A stretch of 64,000 nt of DNA from Carettochelys insculpta (GCF_033958435.1 NC_134146.1:25256501-25320500), one strand, 5' to 3'. Positions 1 through 12,399 are shown, counted from the first letter of the stretch. The notes: generated by a model from the letters alone, not told the origin. Translations and numbers: made by a program.

Positions 1-407
1 TTTTTTCCAGAATTTTAAGAAGGTGTGTGTTTGGGTTGCAGGAAAAACCAAAATAATTCATCTTCAATACAAACTTGCAAATTGTTTCAGTAAAAAATGA
101 TCAGACAAAATGTTGCCCAGCTCAACTCTTTAGTGAACAGAAAGAGATGTATGACATTTCTTGTGTCAACATCAGAATTTAAACATCTTTGCTACCTTGT
201 GCCATGCTTGCACTGTCTGTTGTTTTCACCTATTCTCTCTAGTTGTGTACTCTTTTGAGTAATGGCCAACTTTTTGTCCTGCGTTTGTACAAACCCTAAC
301 AAAATGGAGCTCTTGTTCAGGGCTCCTCTGTGTTACGGTAATGCAAATAGAAAACAACAGCTTGTAAATAACAAATAATTAATAACAACTGGGCACTAAA
401 TGTTGTC
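1..407. other. A+T-rich DNA, no feature seen
   Basis: No convincing open frame, RNA gene or repeat boundary is visible. The stretch ends at the start of a Tigger-like MITE. Confidence 0.6.
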
Positions 408-733
408 CAGGTTGAACCTCTCACATCTGGTGCCCTCAGGACCTGACTGGTGCCAGACGAGGGAATTTGCTGGACGATGTGAGGTCAATATTGGCCATCA
501 TATTACCAACACTTCCACTGCTTACTGGTTTCCTAGATAACATTTAGGTGTAAATTACAGCAAAACAACAGCACAGAACACTGAGAGCCAGGTCTGGTGG
601 CTGGAAACAAACTTTATGGGACCATGGGAAACTTGGCCACACTCATGATAAGTGGCAATCCAGCTAACTAAAATCACGCTGGATTATGGAGTTTACCAGA
701 TGAGAGAGTTCCAAATTAGAGAGATTCAACATG
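408..733. mobile_element. Tigger/pogo-like MITE (non-autonomous DNA transposon)
   Basis: The left end reads CAGGTTGAACCTCTC and the right end, reverse-complemented, reads CATGTTGAATCTCTC, so the two ends form a recognisable terminal inverted repeat. The next left-end bases (a 'catctggtgccctcaggacc' type string) resemble the ends of vertebrate Tigger/pogo MITEs. A TA follows the right end at 734-735, as expected for the TA target of this superfamily. The left flank reads TC, so the duplication is not intact. No transposase is encoded. The element at 63030-63509 has comparable ends. The superfamily is inferred from the ends only. Confidence 0.55.
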
Positions 734-1907
734 TAGTTTCACAAAAGTTAAAAAAAAAATTCAGCAGTTTAGAACAATTATGCATCAGTCAAGAAACAAA
801 GTAAAAACTATGCCCAGATAATTGTCACTTGAGATCTCTGAAGAGAAATAAAGATAAAGTTTTCAATGCCTGAGTCTCGTCTCATTTACACAGGTGTAAA
901 ACCATTTAAGTCACTGAAGTTACATCAATATCAGTAAAAGTAGAATCAGCAATTCATTTATTATATATCATAATTATTCTGAGATATATGACTAGTACTG
1001 GCAATCACAGTCAAATATGTGTGAGTTCAGTCTAATGCTGCTGGGTATCATTATCTTGAAAGATTAACATCCAGTGAGTCTTTCTGTTATTCACCTGCAA
1101 TGTGTTGGGATTAATTCCAAATTCAGAATCTGAAATGTGATATAATGACATAAAACTGCCTCTCTGCCCAGGTTAGATTTAACAGATACATGTTCTGCGA
1201 CCAACATTCAGTTACAGAAACTAGTATTATGCAGGTGTGCACAGGGTGCCCCAGTATAGTTCTTTAAACTAAAAGTTTTAAAGATCAGCAATGGAAACCT
1301 ATTGTTATACTCAAGAAAATTCCCACTGAACCAGCAGCAATAGTTTAACTAATTGAATTTGATGAGTATGTGAAACATTTGGAATGAACTAACACCAGTT
1401 CACCATAACCACCAGCAGCCATTCAAAAACCAATCCTGAAGTACAACAGTTGTTCAGTAACACCGCTCTGAACAGTTGTTATATGGGAAGTAATAGAAAA
1501 TGATGTGTACGACTAGTATATTGTGAAGTCCAAAACTATTCTCCAGCAGTTGACACCTGTATAATTTTAATGCAATCTAAGATAAAAAGGTCATTCACAA
1601 TTCCACCATCATCCTTCAAAAGTAAATATGCTCTTTTAGAAAGGCATACATCTCATTTTTAAAGCATCACATGGCAGAGAATTCATCACATCAAATGTTC
1701 CAGAATTGTTTCTAGGTTTAAACACTCATGCTGTGAATAATTTGTGCCTAATTTTTGTCTGAATTTATCTAGCTTCATTTTCCAGCCATGGGATCTTGGT
1801 GTGTCTTTATCATTATCCACTGCTAGAATTGTCATCCTCTTGTACATACTTCTAGACTGTAATCAAATCTTCCCTCAACCTTTTCCTGATTAAACTAAAT
1901 ATGTTAA
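734..1907. other. A+T-rich spacer with one short ancient repeat relic
   Basis: No gene is seen. Bases about 873-955 carry the worn motif set 'tttacacaggtgtaaaacc' and 'aagtcactgaagttacatc'. This resembles a short palindromic repeat found across bird and turtle DNA; a better copy lies at 49429-49531. The rest looks unique. Confidence 0.4.
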
Positions 1908-2100
1908 AACAAAAAAGCAGTCTAGTAGCACTTTAAAGACTAACAAAATAATTTATTAGGTGAGCTTTCGTGGCACAGACCCAGTGGGTTTGTGCCACAA
2001 AAGCTCACCTAATAAATTATTTTGTTAGTCTTTAAAGTGCTACTAGACTGTTTTTTTGTTTTGATAGCATATAGACTAGCACAGCTTTCTCTCTGTTACT
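1908..2100 (-). repeat. Penelope-derived hairpin (head-to-head arm dimer)
   Basis: Two arms of about 70 bases, roughly 1908-1979 and 1990-2061, are near-perfect reverse complements around a short centre ('cccagtggg'). They could fold into one long hairpin. A single-copy tail at about 2062-2100 ends in 'ctctctgttact'. Read on the minus strand, the unit starts AGTAACAGAGAG, then GTGCTAGTCTATA, then an arm containing AAAGACTAACAAAA and GAGCTTTCGTGGCAC. The same order is seen in the arms of the GIY-YIG Penelope-like copy at 44581-45542. It encodes nothing. Assignment to Penelope-like elements is by this shared layout. Confidence 0.65.
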
Positions 2101-2674
2101 AAATAGGTTAAGTTTCTTTATGTTCATATTCTAATGGCAGGCTTCCCCAATCATTGAATGATTCTTGTAGCTCTTTTCAGAACCATTTCATGAAGCCAAC
2201 ATCCTTTCTAACACATTGATAACAGAACTGGAATTAGCATTCCAGTAAGCTTTCTTATTACAATGTTGTATAGTGCCTCGCACAATGAACCCCTCACCTT
2301 GGTTGGCACCTTTAGGCATAACTGCAGTACAAATAATAACACTACTTCACTATTGAAGACTCCCTGATTGATCTCGGCTACCTTAGAACCATTGCCCTGT
2401 AGCACTGCTGAGCAGCACAGATGGTTGGAAGGGGAAAACATTCATCTCCCTTTGAAGTGCCACCAGTAGCACTCCTCTACGGACAAGATTTCAAAGAGAA
2501 ACAACTGCTTCCTTCTGCAGCCTAGGCACTGTGTCCAGCAGCAATTCAGAGGAAACAGGCCTACTCTGAAGTCTTGTGAAGCTGAACTGTGAGGTGTTTT
2601 AAAGAAATGGAGTATGGGTATTAGCCCTGTGTTCACTGTATTCAATAGGCTTTGAGAAGGAAAATGGAATAGAG
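2101..2674. other. Spacer, no supported feature
   Basis: Short open frames on the minus strand (2208-2441 and 2442-2687) show no known motif and no consistent coding signal. I treat them as chance frames. Confidence 0.5.
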
Positions 2675-3044
2675 CAGGGGTTCTCAAATGTTATTGCACT
2701 GTGACTCCCTTGTGACAACAAAAATTACTACACAACCCCAGTAGGTGGGACAGATGCCTGATGCCACCCAAGATAGGGATAAGGGGTGGGAAGCCAAGCC
2801 AAAGTCCAAATCCCACCATCCTCGGTAGTGGGAGGGGTTAGACAAAACCAAATCCCAAAGGCTTCAGGCCCAGAAAGGGGGTCTGTAGCCTGAACCTCAC
2901 TTCTCAGTGCTTGGGCTTCAGTCCAAGGCAGTGGGGCTCAGGCACTGGCTTTAGCCCCCACGCCCCAGCAAGTCTAAGCCAGCCCTGGTGACCTCATTGT
3001 CACAACCGATGTTGGTGTCCGGACCTACAGTTTGAAAACCCCTG
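2675..3044. mobile_element. hAT-like MITE, about 370 bp
   Basis: The left end is CAGGGGTTCTCAAA. The right end, reverse-complemented, is CAGGGGTTTTCAAA, giving a clear terminal inverted repeat of the CAGxGGTTCTCAA type typical of hAT MITEs in vertebrates. The flanking 8-mers (gaatagag and gaaaacta) match at only four positions, so the target duplication is decayed or the boundary is slightly off. No coding capacity is seen. Confidence 0.65.
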
Positions 3045-3659
3045 GAAAACTAAAGTTTCTTCCCTCCTTCCATTTTTTTGTATTAAACCTTTTAGTGACT
3101 ACAGACATTTTCCTCAATTCTCAAGGTCTCAGCTGTGCACCACTGGGAACTGGTCCTCAGCTGTGACATCAAAAGAGGACCAACTGCCCAGTGTTCAGAT
3201 TCAGACCCTAAAATTCTAATGGTCCTGTGGTACCACTGGAAACATGACAAGCCTGAAACTTATTAGCTGTTATTTTGATTGAGACATGATTTCTGTATTG
3301 TGGGAAAGTCCAGTGCTGGACTGAAATAACATGTGGTATGCAGCTTGGCTAGCTGCCTGAAGGAAAGAAATCATAACACATTGTGAGATACCAATTAGAA
3401 AGTTTGTATGTTTTCTAACAAGGCATTGTTTGCCTCAAGAACTAGATGTCAGTGGTTTTGTATGGTTGGTTGGCTAGTTTTTTTAAATGTCAGAACAGTC
3501 CAACCATGATGAAATGGTGAGATTTAAGTGCTTTGTGGACTACAGACTACATGCAGAATTTGTGATATGATCAGTGAAAAAAAACAGTGGAAGTTTGTAG
3601 CCTGGATATTAAAAACTAATTATTATTTTTTCCTACAGTTATATTCCAGATTACTAAAG
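3045..3659. other. A+T-rich spacer flanking the CR1 3' end
   Basis: No gene or repeat boundary was recognised. It ends where the minus-strand CR1 tail begins. Confidence 0.5.
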
Positions 3660-3889
3660 AACATAAGAACATAAGAATGGCCATAGTGGGTCAGACCAAA
3701 GGTCCATCCAGCCCAGTATCCCGTCTGCCAACAGTGGCCAATGCCGGGTGCCCCAGAGAAGGAGAACAGAAGACAATGATCAAGTGATTTATCTCCTGCC
3801 ATCCATCTCCTGCCCTTGTACTGAAGCCTAGGGCACCATACTTTACCCCTGGCTAATAGCCATTTATGGACCTAACCTGCAAAAATTTA

Positions 3890-6824
3890 TCAAGCTCTTT
3901 TTTTAAACCCTAATAGAGTCCTGGCCTTCACAGCCTGCTCCGGCAAGGAGTTCCACAGGTTGACTGTGCGCTGTGTGAAGAAAAATTTCCTTTTATTAGT
4001 TTTGAACCTACTACCCATCAATTTCATTTGGTGTCCCCTAGTTCTTGTATTATGGGAAAAGGTAAATAATTTTTCTATATTCACTTTCTCCACACCATTC
4101 GTGATTTTATATACCTCTATCATATCGCCCCTCAATTGCCTCTTTTCCAGACTGAAAAGTCCCAGTCTCTCTAGCCTCTCCCCATATGGGACCCATTCCA
4201 AACCCCTAATCATCTTAGTCGCCCTTTTCTGAACCTTTTCTAATGCCAATATATCTTTTTTGAGGTGAGGAGACCACATCTGCACGCAGTACTCAACATG
4301 TGGGCGTACCATAGTTTTATATAGGGGAAGTATGATATCTTTTGTCTTATTATCTATCCCTTTTTTAATAATTCCTAACATCATATTTGCTTTACTAACT
4401 GCCGCTGCACACTGCGTGGATGTCTTCAGAGAACTATCCACTATAATTCCAAGATCCCTTTCCTGATCTGTCGTAGCTAAATTTGACCACATCATGTTGT
4501 ACGTGTAATTTGGGTTATTTTTTCCAATGTGCATTACCTTACACTTACCCACATTAAATTTCATTTGCCATTTTGCTGCCCAATCACTCAGTTTGCTGAG
4601 ATCTTTTTGTAGTTCTTCACAATCCCTTTTGGTTTTGACTGTCCTGAACAACTTGGTGTCATCTGCAAACTTTGCCACCTCACTGCTTACCTCATTTTCT
4701 AGATCACTGATGAACAAGTTGAACAGGATCGGTCCCAGGACTGACCCCTGGGGAACACCACTAGTTACCCCCTCCATTGTGAAAATGTACCATTTATTCC
4801 CACCCTTTGTTTTCTGTCTTTTAACTAATTCCTGATCCATGAAAGGATCTTTCCTCCTATCCCATGACCACCTAATTTACATAAAAGCCTTTGGTGTGGG
4901 ACCGTGTCAAAGGCTTTCTGGAAATCTAGGTATATTATGTCCACTGGGTGCCCCTTGTCCACATATTTATTAACCCCTTCAAAGAATTCTAATAGATTAG
5001 TTAGACACGACTTCCCTCTGCAGAAACCATGCTGACTTTTGTCCAACAATTCGTGCTCTTCTATGTGCCTTGCAATTTTATTCTTTACTATTGTTTCTAC
5101 TAATTTGCCTGGTACTGATGTTAGACTTATCGGTCTATAATTGCCAGGGTCTCCTCTGGAGCCTTTTTTAAATATTGGCATTATATTGGCCATCTTCCAG
5201 TCATTGGGTACCAAAGCGGATTTAAGGGATAGGTTACAAACCACTGTTAATAACTCCGCAATTTCACATTTGAGTTCTTGCAGAACCCTTGGGTGAATAC
5301 CGTCTGGTCCTGGAGACTTGTTACTATTCAGCTTATCAATTAACTCCAAAACCTCCTCTAATGTCACTTCCATCTGGGAGAGTTCCTCAGATTTGTCACC
5401 TAAAAAGGCTGGCTCAGATTTAGGAACCTCTGTAACATCCTCAGCCGTGAAGACTGAAGCAAAGAAATCATTTAATTGCTCCGCAATGGCACTGTCTTCC
5501 TTGATCGCTCCTTTTATATCTTTATCGTCCAAGGGCCCCACTGCTTTTTTAGTGGGCTTCCTGCTTCTAATGTATTTAAAAAACATTTTACTATCATTTT
5601 TTGAATTTTTGGCTAGCTGTTCCTCAAAATCTTTTTTGGCTTTTCTTACTACATTATGACACTTAATTTGGAGTGTTTATGTTCCTTTCTATTTTCCTCA
5701 CTAGGATTTGACTTCCACTTTTTAAAAGCTGCCCTTTTCTCTCTCACTGCCTTTTTAACATGGCTGTTAAGCCATGGTGGTTCTTTGTTAGGTCTCTTAC
5801 TGTGTTTTTTTATTTCGGGTATACATTTAAGTTGGGCCTCTAGTATGGTGTCTTTAAACAGTTTCCATGCAGCTTCCAGGGATTTTAGTTTAGTTACTCT
5901 ACCTTTTAGTTTCTGTTTAACTAGCTTCCTCATTTTAGTGTAATTCCCCTTTTTGAAATTAAATGCCAGAGTGTTTGACCGCTGCGGTGTTCTTCCCAAC
6001 ACAGGAATATTACAAGTTATTATATTGTGGTCACTATTTCCAAGCGGTCCAGTAACAGTTACCTCTTGGACCAGATCCTGCGTTCCAGTCAGGACTAGAT
6101 CAAGAATTGACTCTCCCCTTGTGGGTTCCTGTACTAGCTGCTCCAAGAAGCAGTCATTTAAGGCATCAAGAAATTTAATCTCTGAATCCTGTCCTGAGGT
6201 GACATGTACCCAATCAATATGGGGATAATTGAAATCTCCTATTATTACTGTGTTTTTTATTGTGATAGCCTCTTTAATCTCCCTTAACATTTCAGCATCA
6301 CTATCACTGTCCTGGTTAGGTGGTCGGTAATATATTCCTAATACCATATTCATATTAGAGGAATGAATTGTTATCCATAATGATTCTATGGAACATTTTG
6401 ATTCCTTTAGGATTTTTGTTTCATTTGATTCTATATTATCCTTCACATATAGTACCACTCCGCCACCCGCACGACCTGTTCTGTCTTTCCGATATAATTT
6501 ATATCCCGGTATGATAGTGTCCCACTGATTGTCCTCATTCCACCATGTTTCTGTGATGCCTATTATGTCAACTTCCTCCTTTGATATGAGGTACTCCAGT
6601 TCACCCATCTTATTAGACAGACTCCTAGCATTTGTGTAAAAGCACTTTAAAAAACTACCACTATTTATATGTCCGCCTTTCACAGACGCCTTGGATTTTT
6701 TTATATGTGATTGTTTCACATATGATCTTGCCCATATATTATTTCCCACGTTCCCTATCTGACTAACTTCTAGGGAATCCCTATCTATGGAGCCTCGTGT
6801 AAGAGAAGTCTCCGTCCGATCCAC
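3890..6824 (-). pseudogene. CR1 ORF2: endonuclease plus reverse transcriptase, disrupted
   Basis: The apurinic-type endonuclease runs in one open frame, 6824-5649: ARSLSNKMGELEYLISK region, ITETWW, IIGDFNYPHIDW and the SDHNI catalytic block. It is lost by a frameshift near 5650. The reverse transcriptase resumes at 5586-4825 with SPGPDGIHPRVL, NYRPISLTSVPGK, QHGFCRGKSC and YLDFQKAFDTV. A TAG then replaces the Trp after SWIRN (about 4826), the frame stays readable for about 20 codons, and it shifts again near 4770 into 4840-3890. That last frame has [17 protein letters not shown], the catalytic FADD box, and the C-terminal [15 protein letters not shown] and [10 protein letters not shown] blocks. 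The upstream-most codon at 6824 is GTG, and no ATG lies in this frame between the ORF1 stop and it. At least three lesions make it non-functional. Confidence 0.9.
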
Positions 6825-6859
6825 GTGCTCCCCCGCACCAATCGGCTTTCCCCCACCTC

Positions 6860-7783
6860 TTAGTTTAAAAACTGCTCTACGACCTTTTCAATGTTTAATG
6901 CCAGCAGTCTGGATCCACCTTGATTTAGGTGGAGCCCATCATTCCTGTATAGGCTCCCCCTACCCCAAAAGTGTCCCCAGTTCCTAATAAATCTAAACCC
7001 CTCTTCCCTACACCATCGTCTCATCCACGCATTGAGACTCTGAAGTTCTGCCTGTCTATCTGGCCCTGCGCATGGAACTGGAAGCATTTCAGAGAATGCC
7101 ACCATAGATGTTCTGGATTTCAGTCTCTTTCCTAGTAACCTAAATTTGGCCTCCAGAACATCTCTTCTACCCTTCCCTATGTCATTGGTACCGACATGTA
7201 CCACGACCACCGGCTCCTCCCCAGCACTGCCCATAAGTCTGTCTAGATGCCTCGAGAGATCCACAACCTTCGCACCAGGCAGGCAAGTCACCATACGGTT
7301 CTCCCGGTCATCACAAACCCAACTATCTATATTTCTAATGATCGAATCCCCCACTACTAAAACCTGCTTCTTCCTAACAGCTGGTGCTCCTTCCCCTGGA
7401 GAAGTATCCTCGGCGCAAGAGGATACCATAGCACCCTCTGGAATGGGGGTCCCAACTATGGGATGGTTTCCCTCTGCTCCCATTGACTGCTCTCCTTCCC
7501 TGAGCCTTTCATCCTCCGTAACAGCATCAGGACTGTCAGATTGGAGGTGGGACAGCCCTACTATGTCCCGGAAAGTCTCATCAACAAACACCTCTGCCTT
7601 CCTTAGCTCCTCCAGTTCAGCCACCCTGGCCTCCAAAGCATGCACTCGGTCTCTGAGGACCAGGAGCTCCTTGCATCGAGCGCACACATACGCCACCCGC
7701 CCACAGGGTAGGTAGTCGTACATATTGCACTCGACACAAAAAACAGGATAGCCCCCACTCTGCTGCTGGGCTTCTGCCTCCAT
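6860..7783 (-). CDS. CR1 ORF1 protein, 307 aa, intact
   Basis: In CR1 elements ORF1 is an RNA-binding or chaperone-type protein of the retrotransposition particle. Here it starts at an ATG (7783) and is open to a stop at 6860. Near residues 16-38 there is a Cys-x2-Cys ... Cys-x2-Cys zinc-finger-like cluster (CVEC and CARC). This is followed by a heptad-rich coiled coil (residues about 45-65, VHALEARVAELEEL). From about residue 138 comes an SGNH/esterase-like domain: block I VLVVGDSIIR, block III VHVGTNDIGK, and a C-terminal DGLHLN carrying the expected Asp/His. Turtle CR1 ORF1 is known for a novel zinc-finger motif, and esterase domains are known in CR1 ORF1, so the match is good. No stop or frameshift interrupts it. 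It ends 35 bases before the first assigned ORF2 codon. Confidence 0.88.
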   Translation of the reverse strand: MEAEAQQQSGGYPVFCVECNMYDYLPCGRVAYVCARCKELLVLRDRVHALEARVAELEELRKAEVFVDETFRDIVGLSHLQSDSPDAVTEDERLREGEQSMGAEGNHPIVGTPIPEGAMVSSCAEDTSPGEGAPAVRKKQVLVVGDSIIRNIDSWVCDDRENRMVTCLPGAKVVDLSRHLDRLMGSAGEEPVVVVHVGTNDIGKGRRDVLEAKFRLLGKRLKSRTSMVAFSEMLPVPCAGPDRQAELQSLNAWMRRWCREEGFRFIRNWGHFWGRGSLYRNDGLHLNQGGSRLLALNIEKVVEQFLN

Positions 7784-8060
7784 TTCCTACTCTAATTATA
7801 TATGAGGGTTTAATTAAATGTTTCAGATAGAGGTTGTTATAAGGATTTAAGTTTAAGGGCAATAGAAGTCACTGGCTCCCTCCAAGCTCCCCCTCTCAAC
7901 TCCCCGCTCAAAACTCCCTCCTGTTAGCACTCACCCTGTTTGCAAGCACCCGGTCGCAAAGCTCCCTGGTCGCTTACCAGCAGGGTTTAAGTGCTCGGCC
8001 TCCCTGATAGCTCCTTTCTAACAGAAATCTAACAGAATCTAACTCTAACAGAATCTCCTT

Positions 8061-11000
8061 CATCTCATCTGGATTGAATGTCAGCCCTTTTTGCCAGGCA
8101 GGGAGACAGTACAATCTGTACAGCTTTGTACTGTTCACAATACTAAAGACACTGCAGCCTAATCCATCTCATTTTCTCTTCTTCTCCCCTGCTGCCTCAC
8201 AAACAGGATGAGCAGGAGTGACAAAAGAATGCAGGACTCCACATGACAGCCTTCCAGAAGATAAGCAATTGCCCAACACCACTCTTCACCTCTGGGATCC
8301 ATATAAGTAGTCAGAACAGAACCTCTGTAGTGTGATTCAGTCTGTGCCTGCCAGAATTCATGGGCAACTCCCTAAAACTTCCTGCTCAATGATATCAAAG
8401 GCTGTTGACAGTTCTAAAAGACTCAGCATGTAGGGATGGTAGTCTATCATGAGGACAATATCAACTTCCATTGAGATTAGCCAGTCTCTGTCTATTTTCC
8501 AGATAGTCTTTCTCCACTCTTACAAGGTCAAATTCCCTATGCAGTGAACAACACAGATACAGTAAGCTTCTCAGCCACTGTAAGATGATCTCAGCTACTT
8601 TTAGAACAGTTCACCAGGACCTGATGGAACATGGGGGAAAGAGACACACTTTTGTATATTTTAAAATTTGACATCGGCATCAAGATATATTCAATTAAGG
8701 TGTCACGTCTCATCTCAAGTGGAAAAACAAAGGTAAAAAGGCAAACGGTACAATTGCATTTAACAGCTGATAATAGTGTTTCTGCTTGATTTGGTGTAAT
8801 TACACAGATTGAACATGCTCTGTGTTACAGGCAACCACTAATTATCTGTTCTCTAATCTAAGTATATATTTTTCTCGGATTTTTTTATGGTTAAGGTCCA
8901 AATAAAAGTACTGCACACCGAAGTTTAAACACTACCACCCCCACCCACACACACCCAAGAACCTTTATTTGTTGCCTCACTGACTGCAGACTTTCTGTTT
9001 CAATACTGATATATTTGATAGTACCTACATGACACTTACCACAAGACCTGTGTGAAAGTGCCAAATATTTATCACAATATTTCATGAGAAAACATTTTAA
9101 ATTATATATTAAGCCATTTCATTGCCCTCCACATGCTCTTCTTTTTTTGCATTGCAACAGACAGAATTTTGATATACCAAGCTTTCTGATGAGAGACTTG
9201 ATCATAAAAAATAAGTTCCTAACCTTGAAAGTTTCAAGAGAGACTAGGATAATTATTCAAAAAATGGTGTGTTTTTCAGGTCTTTGAACTTCACTGAGAA
9301 TGTTCCGTGCAGTACTTTCATACCTCTAAACCAGTCAACAAACCCAAGCAGTCACCTGACCCTTCAGACTTTGACTTCCTGCCTTTTTCCTGTGTTTGAA
9401 ATATATATTTGTACATAATGGGGGCATATAACTGATTATCACAATTATATGTAACAGTTTTCTACAGTAGCAGATCTTTGCAGGGATGCACACAAGGAGG
9501 CTGGCTGGACTTACACAAATACTAACCTATATTATATTTGTGGAGAAATAATGAGAAATTCTAAGATAAAATTCTAATAAAATACATGAAATATAAATAT
9601 GCAATCCTCTGAAGTGCAGGAACATTTTGGACCTCCTTTACTTGACAGCATAGCAGTAACAGATGAATGTAAACAGTTATTGTTAGGCAGCAGAGATAAT
9701 ACCATGTAAAACAATCCAAAAATCTATTCATAAAGATTTACACACTCAGCGACTCAGAATAAAGAGCTAATTATGAAGCCAAGTGAAGGAGAGCCGTGAG
9801 GATTTTTGCTTTAGATGATGTAACCTACAGGCTTTACTTGTTTATACATCCATATAGGAGACTATGTCCCTAACAAAAGAATACAGAGTCTCTGCTTCAT
9901 CAGTGCAGAGATCATTTAAAATAAATGGGGTTTTGCACAAGCAAAGCAACCTGTCTCCACGCTCTACAATACAGAATCATAGTCTGTCATCACTGGAAAT
10001 GAGGTTCTCTGCTTTATTTTACGTTGAGAAATGCCCAAACTAAAGCTTTTGCTTTGAATACATACTGGTGAGCCCAAAATAACCAGACTTGTGAACGTTG
10101 TTGTGTATTCATATCATGACAGTAAGCATGGTAACACCTTTAGAGGGGCACCTAAATCTGAGGTGTTGAAGGTGTTAGAAATGGCAAGACTATACGTAGA
10201 GTGGTACTACCTCCACTATAATCTCCGCCTACCAGTAATTCCAGCATCAGCTTCCTTTGAAGAACAGTGCTCACAGAAATACATGTTTTCACAAGATGCT
10301 GATACAGACATGATTTGGCCACAACAGTTTTTTAAGTGTCCTTGAACACAATGTTAATAGACTTTTAAAAGCCAGTGCATGAGTCTTACACCATCCCTCC
10401 TGCTCCTAATTGTGCATGTGTGGTCTGTTGTTCAAGTGATTACACAGAGAAACCAGTTCCTCTTGTTTCTCTCTACACATCAGCTGCTCTCTCCATTCTA
10501 ATTGTTATTTTGGGTGTGCAAGTGCCTGTTACAAATCCATTTATTCACAGTGAACACTTTGACCAAGACACAGCTCCAGTCCCCCATCTATCCAATATAG
10601 GTGTCTACCTATGGATACAATTCCTCATATACTGTTATTTATACTCAATAATACACAGCAAGAAATTCCCATCAACATTCTTTGGCATTGTAGCCTCTAA
10701 AGGCTTCCTGGGTCATTGCGCTCCACTAGCTCTTAATCTGTATTCCCATATAGATTTAACATGAGAGCTAAGACGATATCAAGTCTCAGTCACAATGATA
10801 TTTAAATACTCCACTGGGTACAAAAGTATTGCTGATCCGTTTATTGCTTTGTAATGGCCTACCACAAAAAGACGTTCCTTGGGAAAATAACCATCTTCCC
10901 ATCCCCCCATTTCAAAATGCGAAAAATCCTGTTTATTTTCCCACTAAACAGATAATCACTGGCACAGTAGTAACATTTCCCTAAACTCTCACACCAGGTC

Positions 11001-11176
11001 AGAATATACACTTCTATTAATTTTAATTTTTAAAAAATCATACAAGCTCAGATAATGATTTCTTTACTCTTGTATTGCCAATTAAGAGCTGGATCCTCAT
11101 CTAATATAGGCTGGTCTTTCTTTTTGGGTAGCTATGCCATAATCAGTAAGCCTGATTCCGCACTACTTAGCACTTT
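8061..11176. other. A+T-rich stretch without a supported gene
   Basis: Several short open frames occur, the longest plus-strand ones at 10091-10345 and 10375-10764. None shows a domain, splice-consistent coding bias or a homologous motif I recognise. No repeat ends were identified. Confidence 0.5.
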
Positions 11177-11285
11177 CATAGATTCAAATAGTTTGAGGCC
11201 AGAAGGGATGAATAGATTATATATCACAGGACATTACATTTTACCCAGTTACCCTTGTATTGAGCCTGGTAACTTAACATTTTTA
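11177..11285 (-). mobile_element. Ancient CR1/L3-type LINE 3' fragment
   Basis: The string beginning 'ttcatagattcaaatag' and continuing 'gaggccagaagggatg' resembles the 3' end of an old sauropsid CR1-like LINE, read on the minus strand with a degenerate ATAGATT-type tail at its low-coordinate end. It is short and diverged; boundaries are approximate. Confidence 0.5.
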
Positions 11286-12399
11286 ATATTAATACCGATT
11301 AGTATCAATACACATATAAGCCTATACGACAAAATCAATGCAAATTTCTCCCTGGTTTTTCTAATAATTCATGTGATGAATAACTAGCATAGTTTGTTTA
11401 TTAATTTTTAAGCATGCTTCCACACAGTAAGTATGGATACAAGAGAGTTTTAATAAGTTTATTCTAAGCCTAGAGGATGGCAGATTGTCCAATTCTGATT
11501 GTGCTTAAGGATGCCATTTCAAAAGGGTGGGGGGATGTGGAGGCAGCAGACAAGCATACTGGGACACCCCTTTTTCTTCTTCCTATTCCTTTGACAATTA
11601 GGAAGCAAGGGAAAGTACACGGGTTGTATGAATTTACCTCTCTTCTGCCTCCCCTCACCAGCGGGAAATGAGAGGCATGCACACAACTGGCGTCCTTTCC
11701 CCTCACTCCCTGATTGTCAGGGGAACATGAAGAAGAGCAAGCAGGGTCCCGGTATACTTGGCTGCAGCCCCGCCTTCATCACAGATAGTGCCCTTGGTTG
11801 CGGTTGCATGTAGTTCAATCTGTCTGTCTCAGTGGTGGACTGCAAGTCAACAGTAACCTCTATTCTATTGCTCATTTTGCTTCCCACTGCACCCTTCTGT
11901 CCTGGGAATGGGCAGGGATTTTTTCTTGATTCTAGAGGGCAATTATTTCTACACCCCAAAGTCGAAAGAAAATTACAAAACTAAAAATCATGACAGACAC
12001 TTGTTCTGAATGAAAGTAGTGATACAGAACAGATCCACGTTCTTCCAATTAATTTTGACCAGAATGTAGCTCTCCAAAAGTTTTTGGCTTTTTTTTTAAC
12101 CTTTTTACTTTGGTTTGTCCAGCAAACATCACTAGAGAATGGAAAAAATACCTATGATGTTCAAAAAAGCACACTCAAAACAGTCTCCTAAGCCAGAACC
12201 ATACACACACGCACATCCCATATCATTTAATAGCACGAGATTAGTATACCCAAGTGCACAGCAAAATACATAACTCAAAACAAAGAAGCACATAAACAAA
12301 AATGATTGCAGTAAATGTTTAGCTTTACTAATGGCCAGTGGCCAAGAATGATGAAGGTTACTGCATTGCTCTGGACAGCAAAGTCTGTCCTGCACCCCA
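11286..12399. other. Spacer, no supported feature
   Basis: Opposed short frames around 11470-11960 overlap on both strands, as chance frames do. No motif, RNA gene or transposon end was recognised up to the Harbinger inverted repeat near 12400. Confidence 0.5.

Larger units (their letters stand above)
3660..8060 (-). mobile_element. Near full-length turtle-type CR1 LINE
   Basis: This is a non-LTR retrotransposon of about 4.4 kb lying on the minus strand. In element order it has a 5' leader (about 8060-7784), ORF1 (7783-6860), ORF2 with endonuclease and reverse transcriptase (about 6824-3890), and a 3' UTR. The 3' UTR ends in short direct repeats visible on the plus strand as 'gaacataagaacataagaat' near 3659-3678. 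CR1 elements end in short tandem octamers rather than poly(A), which fits. A second young copy of its 3' third lies at about 57294-58206 and differs by only a few percent by eye, so the family was active fairly recently. ORF1 is open, while ORF2 carries a nonsense codon and frameshifts, so this copy is not autonomous. The 5' boundary is an estimate. Confidence 0.9.

Noticed and set aside
3960..7715. Plus-strand frames opposite the CR1 ORFs
   Set aside because: Antisense shadows of CR1 ORF1/ORF2; the minus-strand frames carry the domains.
10091..10764. Two plus-strand open frames in A+T-rich DNA as possible exons
   Set aside because: No domain, no motif and no clear flanking splice structure; lengths are within chance for this composition.
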